64,000 bases of DNA from Tomocerus qinae (GCA_020055645.1 CM034548.1:2976001-3040000); one strand, 5' to 3'. Counted from the stretch's first letter, positions 47,601-61,557 are shown. Notes: generated by a model from the letters alone, not told the origin. Numbers and translations: made by a program.

Positions 47601-49537
47601 TTGCAGGAATCCAGAGCCAAAGCTCAGCTCTAATTCCGTAGCAGCGTCCAATTTGTAATATATTTTCAGTATAGCATATAGCTGCTATATTTGTAGGAGT
47701 CGTGCTTTGGACGCTGGACATTAATTTATTCCGAGTTTTCTACCGATTAGACTAGAGTTCTCTGTGACCGAAAGAAATTCTTATCTCCTTTACAATCCAA
47801 GTATTTACATGACAATTCTATCACGTCTTAACCATCCAACAATTTGAAAAAACTAAACTTCTTTAGACATAGTTTGCATACAAAAATAGCGGATTGTCTT
47901 GAGTAAACCGATTTCGACGGAATTTGTAGTAAGGTAAGATGTTTTTTATCAGGCACAAAGTAGATACTTTTGCTTTCTACGTGTCCAATCAAATTTTGAG
48001 TTGAATCAATGGCAGTTGAGCAACCATACACAAACTAAAATATAACACACACAAGTGGCTTCTGTAAGAAAACTACTTTTACAGTAGAGTGAGATGTGGA
48101 AATTAGTTGTCACAAATCTGGTGACAAACTTTTTGACAACAGTTGGGCAGTGTGCGTTTTTGTATTGTGTACCTACCTATCTTTGATTGGAATCTATAGG
48201 TTGATGTTATTATGTATGCTGTGTGTTGGTAGAATTATAATTCGCACGGGTTGAACTTTTGCTATAATCACCAAGTAATTATTCAATGGGAGGGATTTCT
48301 GTCCCCGATTTCGCTAGGCAGTTAAATTAAACAAATTAAGTGATTACAGAGTGGAATGTTGAATTGAATGTGTCCCCGTGATAATCCTTTGAATTTTATT
48401 AGATTGCAGGATTTTTTACTCACTCACTTCCACAATCACATCACAGATGATCAACATGCGCTTGCGTTTTACTCAGATTTGTCTGCTTAAGGTTTGGACC
48501 TTCTATCTTGTATTTATCTCTGTGGGGTTCGTCCCGACCGACCAAATTACTCTCATGCATTGCTTGCATTGCTCAGCAAAGGTCTCTAGGGGAAAAACGA
48601 GTCTTTGTATCGCAGTTTCCTTCATGTAACACTATAAGTATACTAGACATTGTATTCCATTATGTGTATTATTGCGTAGTGTTGTTGTGGGCTATTATGC
48701 AACTACAGCACATTAAAGTACGTAATAAGCAACTTCTAAAATACATGGGTAGGTAGTCATGGATAGTGCAGGATGGTATAACCCGTGCATCGAATACAAA
48801 CTATTTAAGCATCCACTTTCAATGCATATTAATATTATAATATATTACTCCACTATGTAGCATAAAATGTAGGTATTTTATATCTAAAGTAAGTTGCTAG
48901 TTTTTAAACATTGTAAGATTTGTCAGGTATTTGTTCAACAATGCATACAGGTATCTTGAAGCCATATCGGCATATAGCTCAATGACGTAGGACGTAAACG
49001 TATAATGTGACGTCAGAATACTAATAAAACCTGTTGGTCCCAATGAAATATAAACAAATTCAATAAGTCCTGTACTATGTTACTCTGTTTGTAACTCTGT
49101 TATATATTGCCATAGATTTCACTCGAATGCAAGTCTCATTCCAATTGGATCTTCTCAATACTGCTTAACCAAGTCAAAAATGCCTTTCATAGTTTCATAC
49201 TCTCAGAATCCTAATTTTGGTTCTCAAACCTTTAAAAAGTGAAAGCCAGTGTCTTAGGCAGAAAGAAGTAATAGAAGCGGATTGGATATTATAGTATATC
49301 CTAGGCGATTTCTTTTGAAGTGCGACGTGTAGATTTGGAGATATTTCAAAAGATAGCCTTTTACTCCACCATTTATAAAGACCGCTGGTATCTGTTTCTC
49401 AATCGGACGAATGAATTATCTACGTAAAAATACTATGTATATTTATATTCAGAAAAATATCCATAATATTCAAATATATGATATATAATGTATATACATA
49501 TCCATATATTTAGATAGCTCCCTTAACACTAATCATG
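44616..49537. other. gene-free stretch upstream of Shark
   Basis: I cannot support a coding region, array or transposon here. It probably contains the Shark promoter and 5' UTR exons, but no TATA/initiator pair or 5' exon could be pinned down. Short frames (45-48 kb) lack motifs and splice partners. Confidence 0.5.
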
Positions 49538-49715
49538 TATTATAGTTCCAAGCTCACCTTACATCCATTGTATTCGAAAGACAATGGATCCTATGTTGCA
49601 GTACAAAAGGCTTAACTTCAGCTCAAACTTCGAGTCGAGCAAATGAACGTGGGAGGTCCATTGTTCCATTGTTTTTCTAATACAATGGATATAAGGTGAA
49701 ATTGGAACTGTAATA
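49538..49715. mobile_element. palindromic MITE family M1, copy 3 (inverted, altered arms)
   Basis: Terminal TATTATAGTTCCAA / TTGGAACTGTAATA and inner TTGTATTCGAAAGACAATGG match the copies at 2666 and 4141. The asymmetric core (CTTCAGCTCAAACTTCGAGT) is in the opposite orientation. The outer arms carry TCACCTTACATCC instead of GCTGCCACAGTTC, so part of the arm has been replaced on both sides. Confidence 0.75.
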
Positions 49716-50422
49716 CTACCTACTTCCAATCAATCAATCATGCTTAACTTTGTCATGATTCTTTTGCAATTGATTTTCTTGTTTTTAAAACTTATTTTCA
49801 ACACTACATAAATGTAGTAACTACAGTTTACAATAAGTGGCGGTATAAAGTGGTAACATCAAAGCGAGTAAATTTCTTTCGGAAATGCTTCAGAGCCATG
49901 TAACTGTAACTCGTGTTACTATTAGAATTAGATTTCAACTTTAGTTTCAGTAATATATTTATTTAGTTACACAGAGATAGAATCTCTTTAGGTAGAGCAC
50001 TGTTACTTTGGAGTCAAACCTAAATACACTGCACTGTGCAGGGGTATTTCCATATTCCATAGCATTTCGTGATAATATACGACAAACGATAAAAGAAAAG
50101 TAATGAGTAGGTTCTAAGTAAGCATGTATAAAGATTATTATTGTTATGTCGGAGGTATCATGCAAATGTGAGCTGGAAAGAGAGTAGTTATTACAGAACG
50201 CGACGCAACTAGCCCAACAATAATAAAACTAAATCTAAATACGTTACGAAGTGTGTTGCTCTTTGGCCTTGATGGAATAGCAGAAGTTAAAATGATGTGC
50301 ATTTGCAAACGGCAGGCACGTAGAAAGGTTGGCTATGGAAGTCAAGTCGACGAAGCAATAGCAATACACATCATAACACACAATAATATTAATTATAATC
50401 ACATGGCAGACTTGGACAATAT

Positions 50423-50767
50423 GTGGGTGCCTCCAAACTAGCGGGGAATGATTTTACCCTTATACTGTGGATGTATGATGCATTTACTACTATACTTATT
50501 ACATTTCCCATTTTGGAGGGCCGTTATCAACACTCTAACCTCGCAAGGGGGTGTGGGGAAAAGGCTTTATATTTGAAATCCCTAACCGCGAAGATGGTAG
50601 GCTATCAAATCCGCGGCTCTACACTATGTCACATAATTAGTCAAGAAGTCAATTATAATAGGATGCCTAATATATATAATAAGCATAGCAGACCAAGGCC
50701 ACGGCCAGGAAGAACCAGAAAACGAGTCCCTATCCCGAAATCGGAAAAAGATTCTACTAAAAAATGA
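50423..50767 (+). other. 114-codon open frame of doubtful status
   Basis: It starts at an ATG (MGASKLAGNDFTLILWMYD) and ends in a basic tail (HSRPRPRPGRTRKRVPIPKS). No domain is recognised, nor a splice partner or Kozak-type support. It might be a small gene or chance. Confidence 0.2.
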
Positions 50768-51595
50768 TTAAATGCCTTCAACTACTACAAATGTAAACTG
50801 GATATGTCCTTACTTTAATGGAGACAGTTGAGAGAACTCGTTCTCACTTGTAGTATCTAAAACTCGTATTTCGTTTAATAAGATATTTATCCTCTCCAGT
50901 TTGGAGAGATACCCAAAGTATTGTAAGTTAACACAAACCTTCCGATTCACCCAAATATGAAAATGTTACTTTCAATTCTACATCGATGTATATTCAGAAG
51001 AGCTTCAGTTTAGTACGACAATTGTAAGTGCAATGCAAAATGCAAGAGTATATATTTGCACACACCGGGGCATGAATAATAATTATTACTAATTAGACGG
51101 TAGGCAATTACACACGATGCATACCTTCCAAGTTCCAAGGAGAAACCTCCTTTACAACTAAAATATTATGCTAAAATACATTTGCAATTTTTGTGTTGCG
51201 TGACTGCTTTTTACATAGTTATTTAATGATTATAGTTTTCTAAATAACACAAACACTTTTCTTAAAATTTTTAAATAAATGTCCAAACCAAAGCAGCGTT
51301 TACACTAAAGGATGTTAACCAAAATTTTAAGCTCCCATTCTTAGCAGTTCGCTAAGAGCTGGAAAATCCATTGTTGTAATTCGAACACCCATTTCTACTA
51401 ACGATGGATGATTTCAATTATTGGTCATTTCACAGAAGGTAGAAAAAGCCATTGCCAATTAGCTGGTTTCTTAGGACGTAAAATAAACCGGTATTGCTTT
51501 TTCGGAAAAAAGTTGTCATGACTGCAAGATTGTAAGAATTTCTTAGATTTTCCCTACATTGTCCCCGTCGTTATAACAACGAAAACGGCAGAATA

Positions 51596-51640
51596 CAAGC
51601 ACGTATACAGAACTGAATTTCAGGGGAGGGCTAACATTTC
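51596..51640. repeat. fragment of hAT-like MITE family M2
   Basis: CAAGCACGTATACAG followed by a G-rich block resembles the left end of the elements at 13036, 21101 and 63244. The right end is missing. Confidence 0.4.
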
Positions 51641-51894
51641 ATATAGATATTGCAACTATACATATTCGCGTAATTATATACATGTATTCTATATAATAAA
51701 AATATTTATTCCTACGTCGCATGTATGCATGTCTCTGTGTTTTAGCGTTGGACTTGGCGGCTTTTTGTTGGAATGCTCAAACGCGTAGACATAAAGTCCT
51801 CCCCGGGTTAACAGTATTTCGAGATTAACAAGTACTGAGTATGCCGGATGACTACCTTTCGAAATCGAGTCACGCACGCTGGGGGCTACTAGTT

Positions 51895-52035
51895 ATATAT
51901 AAAAATTTTGGCATTTTTTGACGAAAATGAGTCAAAATTGGCCTAAAAATCGCTAAAAATCCGGCCGAGCGAGAAATGTTTTGCTATTTTGGGAAAAAAA
52001 TTCTTTTTTCTTGGATTTCCGGGGGAGACTTCAGC
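51895..52035. repeat. dispersed repeat family R2, copy 2
   Basis: TTTTGGCATTTTTTGACGAA, TGAGTCAAAATTGGCCTAAA and ATTTTGGGAAAAAAATTC are collinear with 2490-2650. Confidence 0.55.
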
Positions 52036-52079
52036 CCGTCCACCGCTGGTGGAAAAGCTCGGTATCCGAAAATTCACTT

Positions 52080-52290
52080 TTAAATTTGCGAAAAAGGGGG
52101 GAAAAGAGAGAGAGGAACATAAAAAAAGGGAGAGGGAGAGAAAAAAGGGAGAGAAAAAGGGAGAGGGAGAGAAAAAATGAGAGAGGGAAAGAAAAAAAGG
52201 GAGAGGGAGAGAAAAAAGGGAGAAAAAGAGAAGGGCAGAAAAAAGAAAGGAGAAAAAGGGAGAGGAAGAGAAAAAATAGAAGAAAAATTA
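52080..52290. repeat. about 200-bp polypurine tract
   Basis: The plus strand is almost only A and G (GGGAGAGGGAGAGAAAAAAG repeated irregularly). It opens Lys/Arg/Glu-rich frames on the plus strand and Phe/Ser/Leu/Pro-rich frames on the minus strand that are not genes. Confidence 0.9.
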
Positions 52291-52299
52291 TGGGTATTC

Positions 52300-53615
52300 A
52301 AAATCAGTTTTAGCCAGATAAAATGGAACTCGCAATAAAATAGCATTTTTCTACAATATCATTAAATAAATAATTTCCGTTTTTAACTGAATTTGGCATT
52401 AAAAGTTAGCGGGAAAAGTTTTTGATTTTGGGATGTTATTGTCTTTTTGTACCTTTTTGCTTTTTCCTATGACATTCGCTACATGTGAAGATTGTTTCAA
52501 ACTCCCTTTTCACAAAATAATATTGCCATTTTCTATGACTATTATGCCGTATAACAATAAGAATTAAGAACTACCAATGGGTTATAATGTTTGCTAATTG
52601 CTACCGTAAACTGTGTTAAAGGTGGTAGGCAGAAGGGGAAGCTTTGCATTTCTAATTTGATCGAGCGTTTTAGCAATTCATAAATTCAGTGTAATAAAGG
52701 AGAATATCTGATAAGAAGGGCAACGTTGGCTATAAACCACTGAAATTTAGGCAAAAATTTTGGGCTATGGCCATTTTTCAACACATGATAGAATTTTGTT
52801 CCTAAGATACACCAAATAAATTGCCAACAGTTGTTACTGTTGTTAGTGTACAGTTCCTAGTCAGTCGAGTCGTGTAACTATTTCCACCAAGGTGATTCGA
52901 AATGAAACCACAACGAACAACACCAGGTGACGGCAAATTAGTCCGATTAGCTATGTGATATGTGGAACAGGATTAGAGACCTGCATGGGTTGCCCATCCC
53001 AAGTATAAGTACGCCTGCCCGTGCAACTATCTAAGAGAGCTCGAAGGGAAACAGTGCTCATAGGGCATTAAAATCTTTGCCAGTGCAACTCCCTAATCTC
53101 GAGTGGGTGAATTAAGGCTATTTTGTCGATGCTCAGAACATTAATAACACATCCACGTGAGGAATAAAAAGTTGCCATGTTTTTTAAAACATGTACTACA
53201 TATTTTCTGAGGACTTCTTGTGGTCTATTTTCCCAAAAAGCCCCTGCATTTTTCAAAATTAAATAGTTTTTGGAGAGGAAGAAATACACGTGAATTTGCT
53301 CTATCAAAAATTAAAAGAAATATTGGCACAATAAGCCCTAGTTTTAATTTCCAATGTTATATCCTCCAATAATGGCTTCCTAATTTTCAAGTTTTGACTT
53401 GGCCTTAAGCCATGCCCCTTCTGTGGCACGCCATTCGATTGGCTTAAAATCTTACGCTCCACTCTCAGAGTCATCAAGATTTCCTAGTTACCGAAAATTC
53501 GGTATGGTTAAATTAAGACAGTAGTGGTTGCACATTTTAAAAATCGCGCCATGAAATACGGAGGACATACTAGGACCCGCCTTTTAGGGACCTAACCTAA
53601 TTAAAACAACAACAT
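52300..53615. other. gene-free stretch
   Basis: No coding region or structured repeat is supported. The 79-codon minus frame at 53068-53307 has no motif. Confidence 0.5.
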
Positions 53616-53620
53616 TATTA

Positions 53621-53826
53621 CAGTCAGATCAGAAATGGATCGAACTCCATGCGACATAAACGGCCGTCAAGCGGTTAGTTTTCTGAGTACTATACTTTAT
53701 TATTCACCATTCACCAACATGAGAAATTGAGCTGTTGTTATGGTGATAATGAATATGTGCTCAGAAAACTAACCGCTTGACGGTCGTTTATGTCGCATGG
53801 AGTTCGATCCATTTCTGATCTGACTG
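53621..53826. mobile_element. Tc1/mariner-like MITE, 206 bp, near-perfect 70-bp inverted repeats
   Basis: It starts CAGTCAGATCAGAAATGGAT and ends with its reverse complement (ATCCATTTCTGATCTGACTG). The inner GACATAAACGGCCGTCAAGC is also mirrored with one or two differences. It is flanked by TA on both sides, matching a TA target duplication. The spacer is about 65 bp. Arms this well conserved suggest recent activity. Confidence 0.85.
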
Positions 53827-54493
53827 TAGGTATTTGTGCAACCACTGCCTTACTTCAACCTTCGGGATGCCTGATTTTGAGATACCTTTATTTAACCTTG
53901 GTTATAAATTTTGAGATACCTAGTTTGGTCGACCTTGGATAGTATGATTGCTCTAACAATAAGATCACCAATTGCCAATATAAACAGAAGTAGCACATGG
54001 CAACCGCTATAGCGTCAATTTTAGTTGCATCCTTGTCTTTTTTAAAGGATTGAGGCAATTTTTAATTTTTGAATCAATTTTTTTTCAAAAACTAAAAATA
54101 CCTCAAACTCCAAATTCAAATCATAATTTTTAAACTGTTTGAAGAACCTATGGTAAAAGTTTCAGATTTGTGGAGTTTTGAAAGTTTGAAGTTTCTAAAG
54201 CTGTGTGCTCTATGAAAAATGATCAAGAGAAAATAGCCAAGTGAAGTGCTCTTATCCAGAAACCCTCCTTTGTCGCAGTCAATACATGTCAATATTTATT
54301 TCTTAACAACTTTTATTTGACTCGAAATAAATTGGTGAAAATCTCATTGAATTGTGAAATATACTATATATAGGACGTTGGGTACAGTGAGAAAGTGTGA
54401 ATATGGCTTAAAACGCGGCATTCAGGTGATTTGTATTCATTAGCTATTGAACTATGCTGTCCGCATTAACTGAATGTATGCTCATCCCATACG

Positions 54494-54761
54494 CAGTGTT
54501 CGATGACCAGCCGGCTGGTTGGTTAAAATGGCTGGCTAAAATGGCCGGCCGGCTGTTTGAAATTATTTTTAGCCAGTGGCTAAAATGGCTAAAATGGCCA
54601 AAAATAGTCAAATGGGGCTATGTGAACTGAGAAAAATATCCTTGATTTGGCGGGAAATTTGAAAACCCATGATTTTTGGCCATTTTGGACACTAGCCATT
54701 TCAGCCAATTTAGTCGGCTGGCTGGTCAAAATCATTTTTAGCCGGCTAAAATGGAACACTG
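54494..54761. mobile_element. hAT-like MITE, 268 bp, with 8-bp target duplication CCCATACG
   Basis: Ends CAGTGTTCGATG and ATGGAACACTG are inverted (CAGTGTTCSAT). The duplicated flanks CCCATACG lie at 54486-54493 and 54762-54769. The interior is full of GGCTAAAAT / ATTTTAGCC and GGCCGGCCGGCTG motifs forming multiple palindromes. No coding content. Confidence 0.88.
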
Positions 54762-57700
54762 CCCATACGCATCTGTCTTGTCTTCACGCGAGCAGAAATT
54801 AGAGAATTTATCAAAATTATCTATTTACATTTGGTATTTATTTGTCTTATCTGTTCTAAATGCTTAGCCAGCATAAAATATATGCGCTTCATGCATCTCA
54901 TATCTCATACAACTTTTGACTTTCACTAAGAATCCTTATCTTCGATGTCCTACGCACTGCTAGGTTTATGTTCGCACAAATGTAGCTGTCCTATCCCATC
55001 TAGACTTCTAAAGTGTTCATTTGTGCGATTTTGTTGTATTGTAGTGCATAATATGCTTATGATATGCACATAATAATTTATTACCTTCCAGTATTATTAA
55101 TAGTATCTAATGGATTATGATAATTTTTACAACATATATAATACGGAGTGAAAATGTCAAAGAATATTTATTCTATGTTATCTAAATTGTCTCTATACCA
55201 ATATGTTATGATAAACATGTAGAGTACTTTAATATTGGTAATAAAAGTATAAATATGTATGTAATGCAGATCGCTGTACAAAGGTTTATGTCATACGATC
55301 ATTTGCTGGATCAAAGGCGTAGTTTTAATATGACTGATGTTAGGGAATGTGTTCTATGCTGAAATGGGTTTTCTCTCCGCCTGGAGATGATGCTCAAATG
55401 AGACTATTTTGTGCCTTGGAGTGGTAATAAGAGTCTTTTCCCGACTGACTTGGTAGTATTTATTAGAAATAGCTAGCTGTCGAAAGTACTGCGAATTGCA
55501 ATCTCTCAAACGACGTTCTCGTGTGCAATCTTGTTTTCCCAACATTCAGAACAAAGACCAGTTCGGAGAAAAACGTCAGAACGAGTCGCACCCTCTACTC
55601 ATCTTCCAATTCAGTTCAGTCAAGCAGTCTCATCGTCGTCGGCCTATCCATTAGCTTGAATTGGATTGCTGATTTTTCATTATTTTATGCACCATGCAAT
55701 ATGCACCCACTAACTACTGTAAGTACATAATATCATAACAAGTTTCATCTCTCCAGTTGAAATAAGACAGTGCAGAATCTGCAGAAGGGTAATAGGGCAT
55801 AGTAATGCATGGTAGTATTAAGTACAGCGGAGAGACAGAGTTGACTGCAGTGACATTGGCAGAATCTGACAGTGGTCCATTACATAACATAATATTATCT
55901 TGTTTTGGGTTCGGTACAGGATACTTCGTGTGGTGTGATAATAGTAATAATAATGCCATTAGTTTCATGAAGTAATGTAATGTATAGTTGGGGACGGACC
56001 TGACAGTGCTGGAGACTCGAGTTGTGTCAAGTCGACTAAATCCTAATAAATACCTATTACCTACAGATATATTGTGCATGCCATCATTTTCCATCTACTA
56101 TGCATGTACCACACTTGAGTGCACTACTACTTGGTCCGTGTGTGAAGGCAGCTTTGATACATTTGATTTACTTGAGACCTACATTAGATTACGTCGCATC
56201 GTACGTAACATGTACTTTGTACCTATACTGAGTTCTATATACTTAGCAGATAATATTATTATTGCAGTGTCTATATATTCTTTATGGAGCCTCGTACGTA
56301 TTGTGGATTGTAAAATATTAATATAAAGCAAAGCAGAGAGATACAGAGCAGGAGTAGAAGTAAAAGTGCCAAAGCCATAGTCAAAGGAATAAATAGCATA
56401 GGTCACGATACATAAGAAGTGTAGCACGGCTGGCTCAACACTATCTGCCTGGTGTAGCTGGGAAGTGTGTATGTGCACTCTATAGTTATAATATTTACGT
56501 TGTTGGCTTACTAAGTATAGATCCATATTGCACATTCTGAATGTAGCTCTGTACTATTTACCTTACCTAGTTTTGGTAAACGAAACATTCATGCATTTGA
56601 GTATTACATGTAGCGTGATCTGCTTATATTTACAATGTATTTACTACATTGCTAAAATTCTTGCAAAGAATGAGCCAGAAGGCAGAGAAATTGTATGCAC
56701 TCTCATATTTTGTTAGCACTACAACGCAAACCCATTTCTAATAATATAAGATATCTGCCATTCGTGAAAGGTAGTAGTTTGATTTTCGGAAGTCTTACCT
56801 TCGTACGTCTCTGACTGCAAATGTTGAGAGAGTGGACTAGATTCCTCTCCTTCCTTCATTTCTTCCTTAAAATTGCCTTTTTGCACTCACACACATCACA
56901 CTCACTCCACTCCATTCTAGTCAACTTGGTTTAGCGTCGTGTATGCACACAAACATCAAGGTACCTCCTGCATCCCACAATTGCACTTCATTCTGAAGTA
57001 GACTTCAATTAGAGTCTTATAAACTCGACACTATAATATAAACCCATACATGTTAGACAAACGGCAGTTTTCTCCAGTTGAATTCTCACTTTATTGTGGA
57101 TAGCAACGAACAAGTCGTAGCCCCAAGACACGTAGTAGTGCAACAAAGACAGCGTTGCTTGACATTGGAGCGGCAGGAGCCAACTTACATAATCTGTCTG
57201 GGAGTACATTAAAAGGTAAACGAATTTCAAGTATCTATGTATATATAGTAGTCTATTCAATTAAGAGCAGGAAGACGAGCTGCGTTTTATATTATATTTT
57301 ATATTATTGTCTCTGGAGCTTCATCTGTATAAGTGAACAAAGAGTTATCTAGTTTCCACGCAATTTCACTTAAAGACAAGACAGGGAGTGATTGAAAGTT
57401 ATGAAACTTGTCCAGAGAGCTCCATGCATCCGGTGCTCTACTTAAATTCACGTTGATAGTTGCACACTGCATTAAGTACGCGAACCACAATAATAGAACA
57501 CTACAGTTATACATAATGTACAGTCTACATACATAGTAGAGTATGTTATGTTTTGACTATAAGCATGACGTCTCCTATTTCTCTCTAACTTACCTTACCC
57601 ACACGATATGCTCACTTAGCTAGCTCACTTGCTTAAGATATCCAATACATACTATGAGGTCATAGAATTGCTTCTTGCTACCTACATTATTAGTGCACGC

Positions 57701-60116
57701 AATATATCTTTAATGCCTAATTATTGTTAGACCGAAATATTAGATACAAGTAAGTCAATTATAAAATGTTAGCAACCATAGAAAAGCAGCCTACAATTTT
57801 TATAAAATATGCCCCTGTTCGTAGAAAAATGGTATCTTATGTCAATATCATCAACATGAAGTTGCATTCTTCGATTAGAGCTTTAGACTAACTCATATTC
57901 TCATTGTTTTGATTTCCTCAATTTCAAAAAGAACTCAAAAGCAAGCCCCTTCCAAGGTTATGCAAGGCGTAAATGCCAATTTTACAATTACCTGTATTTT
58001 ATAGTGTTTATTTAACCCAGCAGCATGTCGTAGTATATAAAATGTGCACTAAATTGTCTACACCTCTTTGTCCAGTAGTCAATAGTGAAGCACAATTTCT
58101 TTTGCATTCTACAATTTTTAGGTGGCTGGGTATTGTTTATGTATCACATAGAAGTGTCATTTGCAAAACATTGTTTAGTGTAGATTGAAGTGTTCTGTAT
58201 GAAATGTAAATATATTTCACTTCATTCAGTTTGCTCACATCCATGAAATATCCATTGTGATGGAGAGAAGAAAATATTTCCTGTGAACGTGTACCGACTG
58301 AAGATCTTCGTCTATTTCCTTTGGTTCACATTTCGTTCAATCCTATTTGATAGTCGTCAAATACAGCACAATAGTTATCAACAACTGAACCGAACAAGAA
58401 CTTGCACTTCACCGTCCTTCAAATTTTTTTTAGTTTCTTTTCACTTTCACCAAGATTTCACAAGTGCATTCTCACTCATAGCAATATTATAGTTCTTTAC
58501 ATGACAAAGTGGTCAGTAAGGTAGCTTACCAGGTAGCAACTAAATGCTTTGTATTAGGCTCTTCTCTGAATACATTTCCACTTCTCAAATAGCCAGATAC
58601 AGATAGCCTTGGTTATCGATACTGAATTAATATAACCCATAAGTTTCCATCTGCTTTGATTGTAGTATAGCTGGACAATGCACTTTCTTTTCCTTCCGAC
58701 CATAAAATGCAACTCTGTGCGAATTATCCCTCGGATAACATAACTTCACAAAAGCAGATCCATACTGTCCAGAGACGAATCGGAGTTTTTAAAGCAATAA
58801 TAGATTTTCCGACTTCCACTACAAATAAAATGAGAAAGTTCTTGAGTGATTTGTGCTTCCGATTTACTATTTATGTGAAAGAGTTTTGCCAATGTAAGTT
58901 CTAATTTTGCTACATTTGCATTAAAAACGACTAGTGACACTAACGGTGCATTCTGCAGTTATACACATTAGGCATAATGCAACCGCGTTGTTAGCTTCAA
59001 AGAACAACTTTGCCAATCTCACTTGATTAACTACGACGAATAAAAACATTATATTAGTTTTACAAGCAAGCTCCTTTTGTAAATCTTTCTAGGAGTTTTT
59101 CAATTATTCCACCTATTTTATTGATTCGTTCTTCATTTGTTTATATGCCATTAAAACGTCTTGTATTAATTTTAACGTAAGGGAATTCCAAATTTATATG
59201 ATACACCCGACCCGAAATGCAACCTAACAGCTGCAAGTCGTAAGGAACGTGAGTACTACAGGTAAATATAATCAATAATTTGACATCTTTATGTAGTTCC
59301 AATATAAGGTAAAGTGGACAAATTCAGCGCCTGACAAGCAGGGAAGCAGAATTGAAGGAGCTGGGATCAACTCAATACAACTTGTCCTGATGTTTCTATC
59401 AAAGCATGATTAAGTATCTTCGGCAAAGCGAATGTCTTGTGTTGGTTTCCATTTGATACAATTTGGTCTTTTATTTGCAAGCAGGAAAGAAATGAGAGTA
59501 TAGATACAAGAGAAGAATGAAACTATATGGTTTGTTGGTGGGCTTTATAGGTAGGAGTTATTGTAGTTGGAAGAGTAGGAAGACAGTAAATATAACAGGG
59601 TATGAAGAAATGCACAACGAAAAGCAAACTTGCGTGGAGGAGATAGTAAATAGCAATCGTTAGGGTTAATTGAGACATTACTTTTAGGTATTCCTTTTGT
59701 ATTGTAATTGTATGTGTTAGTGCTGACAGTGCTAAGGCTGCAGCCTACAGCTACAGTAGAGTTTGTAAGCACTACAGGTACAATGACAATAGCAGACATT
59801 TATTTTATCTTTATAGAAACAGATACAACTACTACAGATACAAGAAAAAGACTCAACTCTAAATCTAAAAATGGAGTTTTCAGAGTCCATAGAATGAATG
59901 ACGGTCCATATAATTATTACTATATGCATTCATGTGAAGATGTATATTCTATCTGTACAGTCATACATAATGTTCATAGTATGCTTCATTGGCTTTGCTT
60001 TAAAAAGGGCGAAAAGACAAATTCACTTCATTGTTTATTTACTATGAATTGGACATTTTCTACTAGTGATATACAGGCAGATTTTTTTGAGCTATTTTAG
60101 GCCATTTCAACCACAG

Positions 60117-60136
60117 CTAACCTGTGCACAGGTTAG
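60117..60136. other. perfect 20-bp palindrome
   Basis: CTAACCTGTGCACAGGTTAG reads the same on both strands and is followed directly by another GTTAG. Fewer than 0.1 such sites are expected by chance in this window. No factor is assigned. Confidence 0.6.
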
Positions 60137-61557
60137 GTTAGTAAATTACGATAGAATAGAAAACAATTTCATTTCAGAGAAAATGCAATAGAAAATCACA
60201 GTTTTTGTTGTTAGGTATCTTATTGGCACAGCACAAAAGAAATGCAACTAATAAAATACGAGATAAAGGGTAGGAATGTGATGACAAAATGTAAATGAGG
60301 AAAGTCGCAAAACAAACACCCTTAACCCACCCACTCATAAATTTAGCTTACAAATTACTTAAAAATAATTGGAGAGCAAATCTTAGGCCAATTGTTTATG
60401 CTTATAAATATAAGATATTGTTCGTCTTGACGCACCTGCTCTAAGATGCGCTGTAGCAACGAAGCATGAGATGAATGCTTACATTTGTGCTCCAAGATGT
60501 GTGGGTAAGTTCTATATTTGAAGATGATGCATACCGAGAACTAGGGAACGATGCTATGTAATGAATTTAATTCAGCAGATTTTAGCACCTATATATCTAC
60601 GCGTTTACAATTATATGTGGTAAATAAATATGTAAAGTTCAAGACGAAGATGTACTATTAAGTGTATTACTTAATTGCACTTAATATATATATAATTATA
60701 AATTGTATCAATTTGCATCAAATACTCCCGCCCGTCATTTATGGGTAACTCGTCCAATCAATCAGTCTGGATAGTCCTGAAATAAAAGTTAATTACCTGA
60801 ATTATAATCTCTTCCAATACTCCTACAATAATATTTTGTTTGCTACCACCAAGAGAATTGCTATTTTCATACACATTTCATGCTCTTGTTTGGCATTACC
60901 TACAATCTATCAACCATTCCACCTAAAAAGTTACTAGATCAGAATGACCACCTCATCGCCTAATTTACGTGTTATATTTTTGGGGCGCAGGACAGAGAGC
61001 AGTTTGTTAGAATGGCCGATTCATCTGTACTTTCTCCATTACGAAATGACTATACTTACTTTGTGCATGCCAATTCTTTATTTTCTCTACTCACTACTCC
61101 ACAGAAAATTACGACAGTAAAGGCTTGGGCTCTAGAGGCAAAATGAGAATGGTAGTTTGAAATTGTCATTGTGGGCTGGGGTACATTCGGATACATAGAA
61201 ATCGAGGATTTCCTATCAACATTTTATTTCGATTTTTAACTTAAATATATTGAAATGAGTTACTGAGGTCAAGTTTGTGAGGAAGTTGCGTCCACACCTA
61301 GACCCCTTCACAAACAAAGGGAAAGACAGACATAAATGATGACCCGGTCCCCGTTCAAACATTTGTTTATATCAGTAGTGTGTTTTGCAATCATGGAGAT
61401 GGGATTATAATATCATTTAGGTTTATTGGGTTTAGAATCTTTAGATTTTTGATTTAGACATTTGAAGAATTTTTTGAAGAGTTGACCTTAATACAGTAAC
61501 TTATTTCGAAGGACAAAAATTTCATTATTATTATCCGACAATTCCCACATAAAGTGA

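Noticed and set aside
51981-52346. Lys/Arg/Glu-rich frame and its Phe/Ser/Pro-rich complement
   Set aside because: Translation of a polypurine tract on either strand.
53780-53815. GAGTTCGATCC as a tRNA B box
   Set aside because: It is part of the Tc1/mariner-like MITE arm and no cloverleaf can be formed around it; no other tRNA-like sequence was seen.
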